The notes below the pieces were generated by a model. That model did no database searches. It had not been told where the DNA came from and was given only the letters and a program-made list of their open reading frames with translations. DNA of 42,836 nt from Rhodoferax sp. OV413. GTDB taxonomy: Bacteria; Pseudomonadota; Gammaproteobacteria; Burkholderiales; Burkholderiaceae_C. This document shows, piece after piece, positions 1 to 8,250 of the stretch (positions are counted from its first letter, which is position 1; each line of letters starts with the position of its first letter). The translations under genes were made by a program, and so were the position numbers. The stretch is taken from the NCBI GenBank assembly GCA_945861785.1, contig CAMAWD010000053.1, forward strand, positions 1 through 42,836, written 5' to 3'.

Positions 1-206
1 GGGGGTTTTTGGTGCGCGGCGTTCCAACGACTTTGCAGGATCAGGTCGGCGGTGCGTTCGGCGCAGCGGCATAAAGGAGGAGCCCGCAGGGCGGGGGACA
101 GCCGCGGAGCCGAATGCGCCGTCGGCCTGGTCCCACACCAAGCCGACGGTATCCAGGCTGTCATGTTTTCCGGAAAGACCAACAACATCTGCAATGGGCC
201 GAAAGC
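1..206. repeat. 206-bp repeat, left copy of an inverted pair
   Basis: These bases reappear in reverse complement at 7652-7857 with only a handful of mismatches (about 96% identity by eye), and the copy may extend past the window edge. The inner end reads GCAATGGGCCGAAAGC, a motif seen again near 8384. Small frames cross the block on both strands but none resembles a known protein, so I read it as an intergenic repeat. It ends 57 bases before the ABC ATPase start and so may carry or replace that gene's promoter. Confidence 0.85.
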
Positions 207-263
207 GGGCACACACAGCCGGTTGCCGGGTCACACCGACTGCACGGCAGGGACGCCGCTGAC

Positions 264-1001
264 ATGGCCGCAGCCCCCCGCAATGGCCAGCCGCTGATTG
301 CGCTGGGCGATGTGCGCAAGAGTTACAACATTGGCCAGCCCAACGAGGCCGAGGTGCTGCATGGCTTGTCGCTGCGCGTGGACAGTGGCGAGTTCGTTGC
401 GCTGATCGGGCCGTCGGGGTCGGGCAAGAGCACCCTGCTCAATATTGTGGGGCTGCTGGAGCCGATGACAAGCGGGCAATACCTGATACAGGGCGAAGAA
501 GTGCAGACCCTCGACGACAAGGCGCTCACGTTGCGCCGGCGCGGCACGTTGGGGTTCGTGTTCCAGTTCCATCACCTGCTGCCGGCATTCAGCGCGCTGG
601 AGAACGTGACCATGCCGTTTCTTATCCGGGACGGCAGCGTGAGCAGCAAGCAGCGCGAGCACGCCCGCGCCTTGCTTGATGCGGTTGGTTTGTCCAATGC
701 CATGGTCAAGCTGCCGTCTGAACTCTCGGGTGGCATGCAGCAGCGGGTGGCCATCGCCCGGGCGCTGGTGCTGGACCCGCCGCTGGTGCTGGCCGATGAG
801 CCTACCGGCAACCTCGACACCGCATCCTCCGACGAAGTGTTTGTGCAACTGCGGCGCATGCATGCCGAGCGCGGAACCTCGTTCGTTGTGGTGACCCATG
901 ACCCACGCCTGGCGGCGCGCTGCGACCGTGTGGTGGAACTGGTGGATGGCGCGATTGCGCGGGATGCGGTGACGTTGGCAGCACCGGCAGCGGCAGGCTG
1001 A
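264..1001 (+). CDS. LolD/MacB-type ABC transporter ATP-binding protein
   Basis: This is a 245-residue cytoplasmic ATPase subunit that would power an FtsX-type permease. Visible motifs are Walker A GPSGSGKST (49-57), the Q-loop stretch FQFHHLLPAFSALENV that is very close to LolD, the signature LSGGMQQR (from 154), Walker B LVLADEP (174-180) with the D-loop TGNLD, and a switch histidine in VVTHD. I chose the ATG at 264 because it starts just before the conserved fold; the frame is open to 114 but runs into the repeat. No permease lies beside it in the window. The FtsX-type permease at 10527-13100 could be a partner, or one may lie left of the window. Family is sure; the substrate (lipoprotein, peptide or other) is not. 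Confidence 0.88.
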   Translation: MAAAPRNGQPLIALGDVRKSYNIGQPNEAEVLHGLSLRVDSGEFVALIGPSGSGKSTLLNIVGLLEPMTSGQYLIQGEEVQTLDDKALTLRRRGTLGFVFQFHHLLPAFSALENVTMPFLIRDGSVSSKQREHARALLDAVGLSNAMVKLPSELSGGMQQRVAIARALVLDPPLVLADEPTGNLDTASSDEVFVQLRRMHAERGTSFVVVTHDPRLAARCDRVVELVDGAIARDAVTLAAPAAAG

Positions 1002-1121
1002 GCATCTTTCCATGGTGGCCCGCTGGGTGTGCCTTCGCTTTGCGGGCTGAGGTGCTGCGCACCTGCGGGCGGCCGTGCGGCGCATGCGCTTGCGCGCCCC
1101 GCCTGTGGCTCGTCTACGGTG

Positions 1122-2846
1122 TCAGCGCCCGGGCTTTTGCCGCAACGCGTTCAGCACGATCAGCAGCTGCGCCGCATAGTAGCTGCCCAGCACCCACAGA
1201 CCGGCCAGCGGCAACGGCGTCACAAACCGGTTGACCGCAATCAGGCTGTCACTCAGCATGAAAACGCATGCACCCACCGCGACGGCTGTGGCCGGCATGG
1301 TTCGCAGAACGACTGCGCGGCCGATTGCCTGCGCGGCCATCAGCGCGATCACGGTCACATAGGCGCCCACGGCCAGTTTCAGCACCGGGTCTCCCAGGCC
1401 ATTCCAGATGAAGGCGTACATGGACGCGCCTGCGGCGAATGTGGCGACCAGTGCACGCCCACTCGGGAACCACGGCTGGCCCATGCGGAACAGCGCGATG
1501 TAGAAAAGGTGCGCCACCAGGAAAGACCCCAGGCCGGGAATAAACCACTGGCTGCCCGACAACATCAGGAAGACATCCCCGGCCAGCGAGGCCAGCAACG
1601 CGGCGCTCAGCAAGCCGATACCGTGCATCGGTGCGGCCACCCCGCGTGCCTGTTGCCAGGCCAGCAGCACGGCCAGCAGCATGGTCAGCGGTTTGAACAG
1701 CAGGTGCCATTCCTGCATGCCCAGTGCGCTGGTGGCCGTGGCCAGGGCGGCGCATTCGAGCGTGAGCGCGCCGAGCAGCGAGAGGCGGCCTTGAAGCACC
1801 GCGCCGAGCGACCAATAACAGGCAACCAGGGTGGCGCTCAGGATGGCCGTCTGCGTGGCAGACCAGGAGTCGGCAAACCACAACACAGCGGACACCCCGC
1901 CCAGGAGCAGCACGAACTGCACACAAGCGAACCACGCCGTGGAAGTGGCGATCGGCGGGTCAAAAACCTCCACCCGGTCCAGCGCGAATGCCGGTTTCGG
2001 CCAGCGCTGCGCCAGATCGGCTGGCCGCCATCCGGGGGGCTTGAACCAGATACGCACTTTGTCGGCCCAGTGGCGGGTGCGCCAGCTGTTCTGGAACAGG
2101 GCCCAATAGACTTCTGCATTGGCCCACAGCGGGTCCCAGCTGCGCAGGTCGCTGCGGGTGCCGTAGACGCATTTGTCGCCTTCTTCGCGGAAGCTGCCGA
2201 ATAGGCGGTCCCAGACAACCAGGATGCCGCCGTAGTTCTTGTCCAGGTACTGGTCGTTGACGGCGTGGTGCACCCGGTGGTTGCTGGGTGAGCAGAACAC
2301 CCGGTCAAACCAGCCCAGCTTGCCCACCAGCTCGGTGTGCACCCAGAACTGGTAGAGCAGGTCGACCAGCGCCACGATGCCAAACACCAAGGGCGGAACA
2401 CCGGCAACGGCCATCGGCAGGTAGAAGATCCAGCCCAACAACGCGCCACTGCTGGGCTGGCGCAGCGCGGTGGACAGGTTGTAGGCCTGGCTCTGGTGGT
2501 GCACCACGTGCGAGGCCCAGACCACCGCCACCACATGCCCGGCGCGGTGCTGCCAGTAATAACACAGGTCATAAAACAGCAGGGCCAGCAAGGCGCCGTA
2601 CCAGGTGCTCCAGAAGGGCAGATCGGGCCAGGGCGCGACCGCATGGTAGACCGCACTGTAGATGCCCACGGTGAGCAGCTTTGTGAACAGGCCGCTGAGC
2701 TGGCTCACGATGCCCAGGCTGATGCTGTTGATGGCGTCGTTCAGGCGGTACACCGTCTGCCCGCGTGCCCGGCTCCAGGCGAATTCCGCCCCGATCATGA
2801 GCAGGAACACTGGCGTGGCCAGCACGATCACCTGGCTCGGGCTCAC
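1122..2846 (-). CDS. Fatty-acid-hydroxylase-superfamily protein (alkylglycerol monooxygenase-like) fused to a YhhN/lysoplasmalogenase-like domain
   Basis: This 574-residue integral membrane protein has two parts. Residues 1-300 carry the di-iron histidine clusters of the sterol desaturase/fatty acid hydroxylase superfamily: HRAGH (100-104), HVVHH (113-117), a lone His in FWVH (170) and NHRVHH (189-194), in an arrangement like alkylglycerol monooxygenase. From about residue 340 a second block of helices matches the YhhN/TMEM86 family, with a GDVFLML motif followed by FLVAHLFYI and a late FMLSDSL plus YYAAQLLIV. Human TMEM86 is a lysoplasmalogenase and AGMO cleaves ether lipids, so an ether-lipid role is inferred for the fusion. 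It is the last gene of a leftward run, 13 bases after the histidine phosphatase. A paralogue of the first half lies at 40033-41274. Confidence 0.85.
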   Translation of the reverse strand: MSPSQVIVLATPVFLLMIGAEFAWSRARGQTVYRLNDAINSISLGIVSQLSGLFTKLLTVGIYSAVYHAVAPWPDLPFWSTWYGALLALLFYDLCYYWQHRAGHVVAVVWASHVVHHQSQAYNLSTALRQPSSGALLGWIFYLPMAVAGVPPLVFGIVALVDLLYQFWVHTELVGKLGWFDRVFCSPSNHRVHHAVNDQYLDKNYGGILVVWDRLFGSFREEGDKCVYGTRSDLRSWDPLWANAEVYWALFQNSWRTRHWADKVRIWFKPPGWRPADLAQRWPKPAFALDRVEVFDPPIATSTAWFACVQFVLLLGGVSAVLWFADSWSATQTAILSATLVACYWSLGAVLQGRLSLLGALTLECAALATATSALGMQEWHLLFKPLTMLLAVLLAWQQARGVAAPMHGIGLLSAALLASLAGDVFLMLSGSQWFIPGLGSFLVAHLFYIALFRMGQPWFPSGRALVATFAAGASMYAFIWNGLGDPVLKLAVGAYVTVIALMAAQAIGRAVVLRTMPATAVAVGACVFMLSDSLIAVNRFVTPLPLAGLWVLGSYYAAQLLIVLNALRQKPGR

Positions 2847-2859
2847 GTGCTGGTCCCCG

Positions 2860-3501
2860 TCATGTGGTCACCTCATCGTGCCACTCGTCGTCGAGGTGCG
2901 AGGTGTCGGCCCAGCCGACAACCGTCAGGCCCCGTGGTGTCCACAACAGGCGGTTGATACTGGCGTTGCCCAGAGTCCAGGTGCGCGGTGCGCTCTCGTC
3001 CAACCCGGTCGCACTGCGGTACAGAACGTCGAGCACGCCACCATGCGCCACCAGCACGATCTGCTCGCCAACGTGCCTTTGCGCGAGCGCATGGGTGGCG
3101 CGTTCCACGCGTTCGCGCACCTGCACCAGCGTTTCGCCTTCGGGCGGTGCCCATTGCGGGTCGCGGGCGCGCCAGCGCGCGGTTTCTTGAGGCCACTGTG
3201 TCTCCAGTTCGGTGAATGTCTTGCCCTGGAAGCTGCCGAAACCACGCTCGCGCAGACCGGGTTCGGTGATGGTCTGCAGGCCGGCGGCGTTGGCGATCGA
3301 CTGGGCGGTGTCCCAGGCGCGCAGCAGGTCGCTGGCGTAGATGGCCGCGATCTGCTCGCTTGCGGCCAGCGCACGGGCCAGCCGCTGCGCCTGCCAGCGG
3401 CCATTGTCGTTCAGGGGAATGTCGAGTTGGCCCTGGATGCGGGTGGACACGTTCCAGGCGGTTTCGCCGTGGCGTACGGCAATGATGCGGGTGGCTTGCA
3501 T
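2860..3501 (-). CDS. Histidine phosphatase (phosphoglycerate mutase-like) family protein
   Basis: The 213-residue product begins with the phosphatase motif RHGETAWN (residues 9-16), in which the first histidine is phosphorylated, followed by the family pattern IPLNDNGRWQAQRLARAL. A second catalytic histidine sits in LVAHGGVLDVL and a conserved Arg-Glu pair in LRERGFGSFQG. This matches the GpmB/CobC/PhoE-like branch, which acts on small phosphorylated metabolites; the real substrate cannot be told. It lies between the lipoprotein gene and the hydroxylase-YhhN gene on the same strand with short gaps, so the three are likely co-transcribed. Confidence 0.9.
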   Translation of the reverse strand: MQATRIIAVRHGETAWNVSTRIQGQLDIPLNDNGRWQAQRLARALAASEQIAAIYASDLLRAWDTAQSIANAAGLQTITEPGLRERGFGSFQGKTFTELETQWPQETARWRARDPQWAPPEGETLVQVRERVERATHALAQRHVGEQIVLVAHGGVLDVLYRSATGLDESAPRTWTLGNASINRLLWTPRGLTVVGWADTSHLDDEWHDEVTT

Positions 3502-3524
3502 GCCCGCATTTTAGAAGCGGCGCG

Positions 3525-4127
3525 TCAGCGTGGGATCTCGATCACGACGCGGCGAAGTCCCGCAGGTGCCACGGGAAACCCCTGCAGCGCCGCCTGCACC
3601 ATGGCCGGCAGGACCGCATCGTCGTCAGACCAGCGGCCATCGTGCCTGGCACGGCTCTCGAACACCACCTGCGCATCGGGCAGGCGACGCACCACAATCG
3701 CTATTTCGCGCCGGTAATAGGGAAACTCGAATTCCATGTTCAGGGACGGGTGGCGCATCAGCAAGCCATAACGGCCCCATGCCAGGTGCGGCACGGCGTA
3801 ACCACCCACATAACGCGGGTCGTCCCATGGTGCTTGCGGGTCGCGGAACATGCGCAGGTCGAGCTGCACCGTGTATTGCGGGGATGTGTCGTCACGTTGC
3901 AGCCCCGCCCGGTCGAGTGCCGGCAGGACCAGGGCTTCGAGCGCGGCGCTTTGCTCTGCGTGTGCCTGCTGCGAGGGCAGGCGCTCGAACCGGTAACGCA
4001 GCGGCAGCGCCGTGGCCGGCGTGAGTGGCGTGGAAAAGGCGCTGACGTCGGAGTCCACGATCCGCATGCCCGAGCAACCCCCGAGCAGCAAAATCCAGGA
4101 CATCAAAGTGGCGGTGGCGAATTTCAT
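3525..4127 (-). CDS. DUF4136-like outer-membrane lipoprotein
   Basis: The 200-residue product has a lipoprotein signal peptide: a hydrophobic stretch ending LLLGGC, with Cys-18 as the expected lipidated residue. The rest is soluble with alternating beta pattern and ends VVIEIPR. The layout (lipobox, about 180 residues, a central Tyr/Gly-rich part with YVGGYAVPHLAWGRYG) fits DUF4136-type lipoproteins, whose function is unknown. The gene sits 24 bases upstream of the histidine phosphatase and 50 bases downstream of ttcA, so it may belong to the same transcript. The assignment to DUF4136 rests on overall look, not on a search. Confidence 0.75.
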   Translation of the reverse strand: MKFATATLMSWILLLGGCSGMRIVDSDVSAFSTPLTPATALPLRYRFERLPSQQAHAEQSAALEALVLPALDRAGLQRDDTSPQYTVQLDLRMFRDPQAPWDDPRYVGGYAVPHLAWGRYGLLMRHPSLNMEFEFPYYRREIAIVVRRLPDAQVVFESRARHDGRWSDDDAVLPAMVQAALQGFPVAPAGLRRVVIEIPR

Positions 4128-4177
4128 GCGGGTTCCCCAGGGAGCTGGTCATTCAGGCTGCATGGCCGGGCGCACTT

Positions 4178-5056
4178 TCAGGTGTCGAACCGGATAACCT
4201 GCAGTTCAGGCATGGCGACGGCGCTGAAGTCGTCCGGGTCGAATGCCCTGTCGCCGTCGGTGGTCGCCACGCCTGTGGCTTTCAGACCCCGAAAATCGTG
4301 GCGCGTTCCATCCATAAGGTGCGAGGGCGCAACATTTTGCAGTGCCGAGAACATGCTCTCGATGCGCCCAGGGTATTTTTTGTCCCATTCCTGCAGCATC
4401 TGCCCGACCTGCTTGCGCTGCAGATTGGCCTGGCTGCCGCACAGGGTGCAGGGAATGATCGGGAATTCGCGGTGCGCCGCCCAGCGCACCAGGTCTTTCT
4501 CGGCCACCAGCGACATCGGCCGGATCACGATATGCCGGCCATCGTCGCTGACCAGTTTTGGGGGCATGGCCTTGAGTTTTCCGCCAAAGAACATGTTGAG
4601 GAAGAAAGTCTGCAGGATGTCGTCGCGGTGGTGGCCCAGCGCGATCTTGGTGGCGCCTAGTTCGTCCGCCACCCGGTACAGGATGCCGCGGCGCAGGCGA
4701 CTGCACAGGCTGCACAGCGTCTTGCCCTGCGGGATCACGCGTTTGACGATGGAGTAGGTGTCCTGGTTCTCGATGTGGAACGGCACGCCGAGTTCGGTCA
4801 GGTACCGGGGCAATACATCTTCCGGAAAACCGGGCTGTTTCTGGTCGAGGTTGACAGCGATCAAGTCGAAATGCACCGGGGCGCGGGCCTGCATCTTCAG
4901 GAGGATGTCAAGCATGGCATAACTGTCCTTGCCGCCACTCACACACACCATGACCTTGTCGCCCTCCTCGATCATGTTGTAGTCGACGATGGCCTGGCCC
5001 ACCAGGCGGCACAGGCGTTTTTCCAGCTTGTGGGTTTCGCGCTCGATCATCACCAT
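4178..5056 (-). CDS. ttcA: tRNA 2-thiocytidine biosynthesis protein TtcA
   Basis: TtcA is a cytoplasmic PP-loop ATPase that thiolates cytidine 32 in certain tRNAs using an Fe-S cluster. The 292-residue product shows the PP-loop [10 protein letters not shown] (from residue 40), the cysteine pair CSLC (115 and 118) and a third cysteine in the IPCTLCGSQ motif (203), the set that binds the cluster in this family. Length is close to the usual 300-310. The ATG at 5056 overlaps the end of folB by seven bases; a second in-frame ATG follows at 5050. Dependence on Fe-S supply links it in function, though not in transcription, to the suf operon in this window. Confidence 0.95.
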   Translation of the reverse strand: MVMIERETHKLEKRLCRLVGQAIVDYNMIEEGDKVMVCVSGGKDSYAMLDILLKMQARAPVHFDLIAVNLDQKQPGFPEDVLPRYLTELGVPFHIENQDTYSIVKRVIPQGKTLCSLCSRLRRGILYRVADELGATKIALGHHRDDILQTFFLNMFFGGKLKAMPPKLVSDDGRHIVIRPMSLVAEKDLVRWAAHREFPIIPCTLCGSQANLQRKQVGQMLQEWDKKYPGRIESMFSALQNVAPSHLMDGTRHDFRGLKATGVATTDGDRAFDPDDFSAVAMPELQVIRFDT

Positions 5057-5421
5057 TGCCCGGTCTCCACGCGAATCGCCACTTCGCAGTCGTCGAATAT
5101 TTCAAGCTTGGCGATCTTGACCCGCACGCCCACGACACCGGGCAACTGCATCAACCGCCGCGCCAGCTTGCCGATCAGGGTCTCCAGCAGGTTGATATGT
5201 TTTTCGGTGCACTCATCGATGATGATCTGGCGGATCTTGCGGTAGTCCAGAACGTGGTTGATCTCGTCGTCCACCGGATGCAGTGCCTGGGTTCCGAGGT
5301 TGAGTTCGGCGTCGACCTGGATTTGCTGGGGCGCAAGTTTTTCGTTCTCAAGGATGCCGAGATTGGCCGCAAAACGCAGCCCGTTGAGCGTCAGAATCTG
5401 TGTGCCGCGCGGCTTGTTCAT
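5050..5421 (-). CDS. folB: Dihydroneopterin aldolase
   Basis: FolB converts 7,8-dihydroneopterin to 6-hydroxymethyl-dihydropterin and glycolaldehyde in folate synthesis. The 123-residue length is right for the family. Typical parts are the start [17 protein letters not shown], the DYRKIRQII helix, the [10 protein letters not shown] helix with the family's conserved Leu-Glu-Thr, and the terminal strand VRVKIAKLE. It overlaps ttcA by seven bases, and the folM-like reductase gene lies 49 bases upstream on the same strand, so the three form a likely operon. Confidence 0.93.
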   Translation of the reverse strand: MNKPRGTQILTLNGLRFAANLGILENEKLAPQQIQVDAELNLGTQALHPVDDEINHVLDYRKIRQIIIDECTEKHINLLETLIGKLARRLMQLPGVVGVRVKIAKLEIFDDCEVAIRVETGQW

Positions 5422-5470
5422 GGTGGGATTCTGGTGTTCGGAGAGGGTGTGGGTGGCCGCGACAATCCGG

Positions 5471-6247
5471 TCACATCAGGGAGAAGTCGCGTTCGAAGCG
5501 CATCAGGTGCTGTCCACCATCGACCACCAGCGTGGTGCCAGTGATCGAGTTGTTGTCGAGCGCGAAACGCACGGTCGACGCCACGTCCTGCGGCGTCGAC
5601 GATTGGCCCAGCAGCGCCATCTTGTGGCGCGCCTGGAACTGCTCGTCCGACAGCATCGGGCTGGTGAGGGTCAGGCCGGGGGCCACACCCACGACACGCA
5701 CGCTCGGCGCCAGGGCGAGGGCCAGCATCGTGTTGGCGGCTTCGAGGGCCGCCTTGGACAAGGTGTAGCTGAAAAAGTCGGGGTTCTGGTTCCAGAGCTT
5801 CTGGTCCAGAAGGTTCACGACCGCGCCGCGCGCCGACGGGTCGGTTGCCCGGCGCTCCTGCAGGTGTGTGTGCAGCGCCTGAGACAGCAAAATGGCCGCG
5901 CCCGTATTGCTGCGCATGTGTTTTTCCATGGCAGCGAAGCTGAAGCTGGCCGGCACGTCGTGCTCGAAGGTGGATGCGCTGTTGACCAGCGCATCCAGAT
6001 GGCCGAAGTGGGCCACCACGCGCGGCAACAGATTGCGCACGGCGGCCTCGTTGCCAAGGTTGGCCCGGAAGGTGGCACTGTTGCCCGACAGCCTGGAGCA
6101 TTCGGCGCTGGTGTGTGTGGCGTCTTCCAGTGAATCCCGGTAATGCACGGCCACCTGCCAACCGTCGCGTGCCAGCGCGAGTGCAATCTCGCGCCCCAGC
6201 CGTTTGGCGGAGCCGGTGACGAGCACGGTGCGGGTAGGGGCAGACAT
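5471..6247 (-). CDS. SDR-family oxidoreductase, pteridine reductase/FolM-like
   Basis: This 258-residue NADPH-dependent short-chain dehydrogenase begins MSAPTRTVLVTGSAKRLG, the glycine-rich nucleotide site with the Lys-Arg typical of FolM and pteridine reductase. The catalytic Tyr and Lys occur in YTLSKAALEAAN and the loop VAPGLTLTSP follows. Position directly upstream of folB supports a role in dihydrobiopterin or dihydrofolate reduction; FolM makes tetrahydromonapterin in E. coli. I chose the ATG at 6247 because the longer open frame to 6334 overlaps the divergent MidA-type gene and has no family similarity. Only 20 bases separate the two divergent starts, so both promoters must overlap coding sequence or the other gene's leader. 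Confidence 0.88.
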   Translation of the reverse strand: MSAPTRTVLVTGSAKRLGREIALALARDGWQVAVHYRDSLEDATHTSAECSRLSGNSATFRANLGNEAAVRNLLPRVVAHFGHLDALVNSASTFEHDVPASFSFAAMEKHMRSNTGAAILLSQALHTHLQERRATDPSARGAVVNLLDQKLWNQNPDFFSYTLSKAALEAANTMLALALAPSVRVVGVAPGLTLTSPMLSDEQFQARHKMALLGQSSTPQDVASTVRFALDNNSITGTTLVVDGGQHLMRFERDFSLM

Positions 6248-6267
6248 TCGCGGACAATCCGAAGAAG

Positions 6268-7407
6268 ATGGAAACAGCCCCAAGTTTAACGACCGCACTG
6301 GAATCACTGCTGCGCCAACGCATCGCCGACGCAAATGGGTGGATTGGTTTCGACCGCTTCATGGACCTTGCGTTGTACGCACCGGGGCTTGGTTATTACG
6401 CCCGTGGCGACGCGCAGTTCGGCGTCCTGCCCGTGGCCGGCGGGGGCGGTGGGGATTTCGTCACTGCGCCGGAAATGAGCCGGTCTTATGGCCAGGCTTT
6501 GGCGGCGCAGGTAGGCCAGGCGTTGCAGGTTACCGGAACCCGTGAGGTGTGGGAGTTTGGTGCTGGCTCCGGTGCGCTGGCAGGGCAGTTGCTGGGCGTA
6601 TTGGGGTCGCAGGTGGACCACTACACCATCGTCGACTTGTCAGGCAGCCTGCAGCAGCGCCAGCGGGAAACACTGGGCGCTTTTGGTGACAAGGTGCGCT
6701 GGGTCAGCACCCTGCCGGCGCAACTGCGTGCCGTGGTGGTGGGCAACGAGGTTCTTGACGCAATGCCGGTGCAGCTTCTGTCGCGCTTGGGCGGCGCCTG
6801 GCATGAACGCGGCGTGGCGCTGACCGATGACGGACACCTGGCCTGGGCCGATCGGCCGACCGCCTTGCGGCCCCCACTGGATGTGCCCGGCGAACATGAC
6901 TACCTGACGGAAATCCATCCCCGCGCCGAAGGTTTCGTGCGCATGCTGGCCGACCATCTGGTACAGGGGGCCGTGTTCCTGATCGATTACGGGTTTTCCG
7001 AGCGGGAGTATTACCATGTGCAACGCAGCATGGGCACGGTGATGTGCCATCGCGGGCACCGCATGGATGCCAATCCGCTGGCCGATGCGGGCCTCAAGGA
7101 CATCACGGCCCATGTCAATTTCACCGGGCTGGCAATGGCCGCCCAGGATGCCGAGGCGCACGCAGGCCGGGCGCCACCGCCGGCAGGCGCATTCGGCGTG
7201 CTGGGCTACACCACGCAGGCCCGTTTTCTGATGAATTGCGGCCTGCTTGGCTTGCTCGAGCGCGCCACGGTGGCAGAACGGGTCATGGGCCAAAAGCTGC
7301 TGATGGAGCACGAGATGGGAGAACTCTTCAAGGTGATCGGTTTCTGCCGCGGCGAGCCCTGGAATGCCATCGGTTTTGCCCAGGGTGACCGGACGCACAC
7401 GCTCTGA
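6268..7407 (+). CDS. MidA/NDUFAF7-family SAM-dependent methyltransferase
   Basis: The 379-residue product has the hallmarks of the DUF185 family: an N-terminal FMDLALYAPGLGYYA, then GDFVTAPEMSRSYGQ, the SAM-binding EFGAGSGALAGQLL, and VVGNEVLDAMPVQ. Mitochondrial NDUFAF7 methylates an arginine of a complex I subunit; in bacteria the target is usually unknown. The start at 6268 keeps the conserved N-terminus. It is divergent from the folM-like gene, and a small DUF2905 gene follows 20 bases downstream, probably in the same transcript. Confidence 0.92.
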   Translation: METAPSLTTALESLLRQRIADANGWIGFDRFMDLALYAPGLGYYARGDAQFGVLPVAGGGGGDFVTAPEMSRSYGQALAAQVGQALQVTGTREVWEFGAGSGALAGQLLGVLGSQVDHYTIVDLSGSLQQRQRETLGAFGDKVRWVSTLPAQLRAVVVGNEVLDAMPVQLLSRLGGAWHERGVALTDDGHLAWADRPTALRPPLDVPGEHDYLTEIHPRAEGFVRMLADHLVQGAVFLIDYGFSEREYYHVQRSMGTVMCHRGHRMDANPLADAGLKDITAHVNFTGLAMAAQDAEAHAGRAPPPAGAFGVLGYTTQARFLMNCGLLGLLERATVAERVMGQKLLMEHEMGELFKVIGFCRGEPWNAIGFAQGDRTHTL

Positions 7408-7427
7408 ACCCACCCCACGGAGGTTCC

Positions 7428-7622
7428 ATGTTTCGCTGGTTGATCGTCATCTTTCTGTCGTTGTTGCTCATCAATTGGGTGTCACCCTTGCTGGGCCGGC
7501 TGGGTTTTGGCAAGTTGCCGGGCGATTTTCGGTTTCGCCTGTTCGGGCGCGAATGGTTCATTCCCCTCACTACGACGGTCATGCTCAGTGTGGTGGCTGC
7601 CGTCGTTGCCACACTTGTGTGA
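7428..7622 (+). CDS. DUF2905 small membrane protein
   Basis: This 64-residue peptide has two hydrophobic segments (about 3-22 and 43-63) separated by GKLPGDFRFRLFGREWF, which matches the conserved PGD core of DUF2905 proteins, followed by IPLTTTVMLS. Function is unknown. A good ribosome site, ACGGAGG, lies seven bases upstream of the ATG. It follows the MidA-type gene by 20 bases and is the last gene before the repeat-rich gap. Confidence 0.9.
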   Translation: MFRWLIVIFLSLLLINWVSPLLGRLGFGKLPGDFRFRLFGREWFIPLTTTVMLSVVAAVVATLV

Positions 7623-7651
7623 CCCGGGCCGTGGCGCGCTCGTCACCGGCG

Positions 7652-7857
7652 GCTTTCGGCCCATTGCGGACGTTGTTGGTCTTTCCGGAAAACATGACAG
7701 CCTGGATAACGGCGGCTTGGTGTGGGACCAGGCCGACGGCGCATTCGGCTCCGCGGCTGTCCCCCGCCCTGCGGGCTCCTCCTTTATGCCGCTGCGCCGA
7801 ACGCACCGCCGACCTTATCCTGCAAAGTCGTGGGAACGCCGCGCACCCAAAACCCCC
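7652..7857. repeat. 206-bp repeat, right copy of the inverted pair
   Basis: This is the reverse complement of bases 1-206, differing at only a few positions such as GCCGCCGTTATCC here against GCCGACGGTATCC there. It starts 29 bases after the DUF2905 stop. Together the copies flank about 7.4 kb of genes in inverted orientation, so recombination between them could flip the ATPase-to-DUF2905 block. A 17-base piece of the inner end recurs near 8384. Confidence 0.85.
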
Positions 7858-7860
7858 GCC

Positions 7861-7930
7861 AGAGCGGAAGGGGTCAGAGCGGAAGGGGTCAGGTCTTGTT
7901 TTGCAATATCGCAATGCAAGACCTGACCCC
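7861..7930. repeat. 46-bp palindrome made of two mobile-element ends, with an iterated flank
   Basis: Bases 7885-7930 form a near-perfect palindrome with 23-base arms and three mismatches. Each arm starts GGGGTCAGGTCTTG, the end sequence of the ~165-bp elements at 37028, 39082 and 42536, so this looks like an element with its centre deleted. Directly left of it the 15-mer AGAGCGGAAGGGGTC occurs twice in tandem (7861-7875 and 7876-7890), the second copy running into the palindrome. On either strand it would form a strong hairpin. Confidence 0.8.
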
Positions 7931-7940
7931 CGCCCCCTGG

Positions 7941-7962
7941 GCACTCGATGGTGGTCGAGTGC
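7941..7962. repeat. Perfect 8-bp hairpin
   Basis: GCACTCGA and TCGAGTGC are exact complements separated by a six-base loop. It lies between the end-to-end palindrome and the nested inverted-repeat block and has no T run, so it is not a clear terminator. Confidence 0.6.
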
Positions 7963-8004
7963 GGGGAAGTCCGGACCCCGACCGCCCGAACACCAAAAGC
8001 CCAG

Positions 8005-8244
8005 CGTCGCGGCAGGCGCAGCCCGGCGGGGGCGATTTCTGGGGCGCCGAGGAGCGGAGCTCGAGGGTCGGTGCGCGCAGCGCACTTCGTCATCATTCTG
8101 GCCGCGGTTGTCCGAACGCAGAGAACGAAGTGAACGCAGTGAGTTCTGCGGCCCGACCCTCGGGCGAGCACCACAGGGCAGTCGGCGCGTTCAGCGCCCG
8201 ACCGCTACAGTATGAGCCCACGCCGGGCTGCGCCTGCCGCGACG
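8005..8244. repeat. 240-bp nested inverted-repeat structure, no recognised gene
   Basis: Perfect 24-base arms at 8005-8028 and 8221-8244 enclose further symmetric pairs: a 10-base pair CGAGGGTCGG (8062-8071) with its complement at 8153-8162, an inner imperfect hairpin at 8119-8150 beginning GCAGAGAAC and ending GAGTTCTGC, and a side hairpin near 8179-8203. The nesting would let either strand fold into one long branched stem. Open frames crossing it have no family resemblance. It could be a non-autonomous mobile element or a structured RNA; I cannot tell which. Confidence 0.75.
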
Positions 8245-8250
8245 CGCGCC

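Noticed and set aside
1002-1121. AGGTG/CACCT hairpin between convergent genes near 1050
   Set aside because: Only a five-base stem and no T run; too weak to call a terminator.
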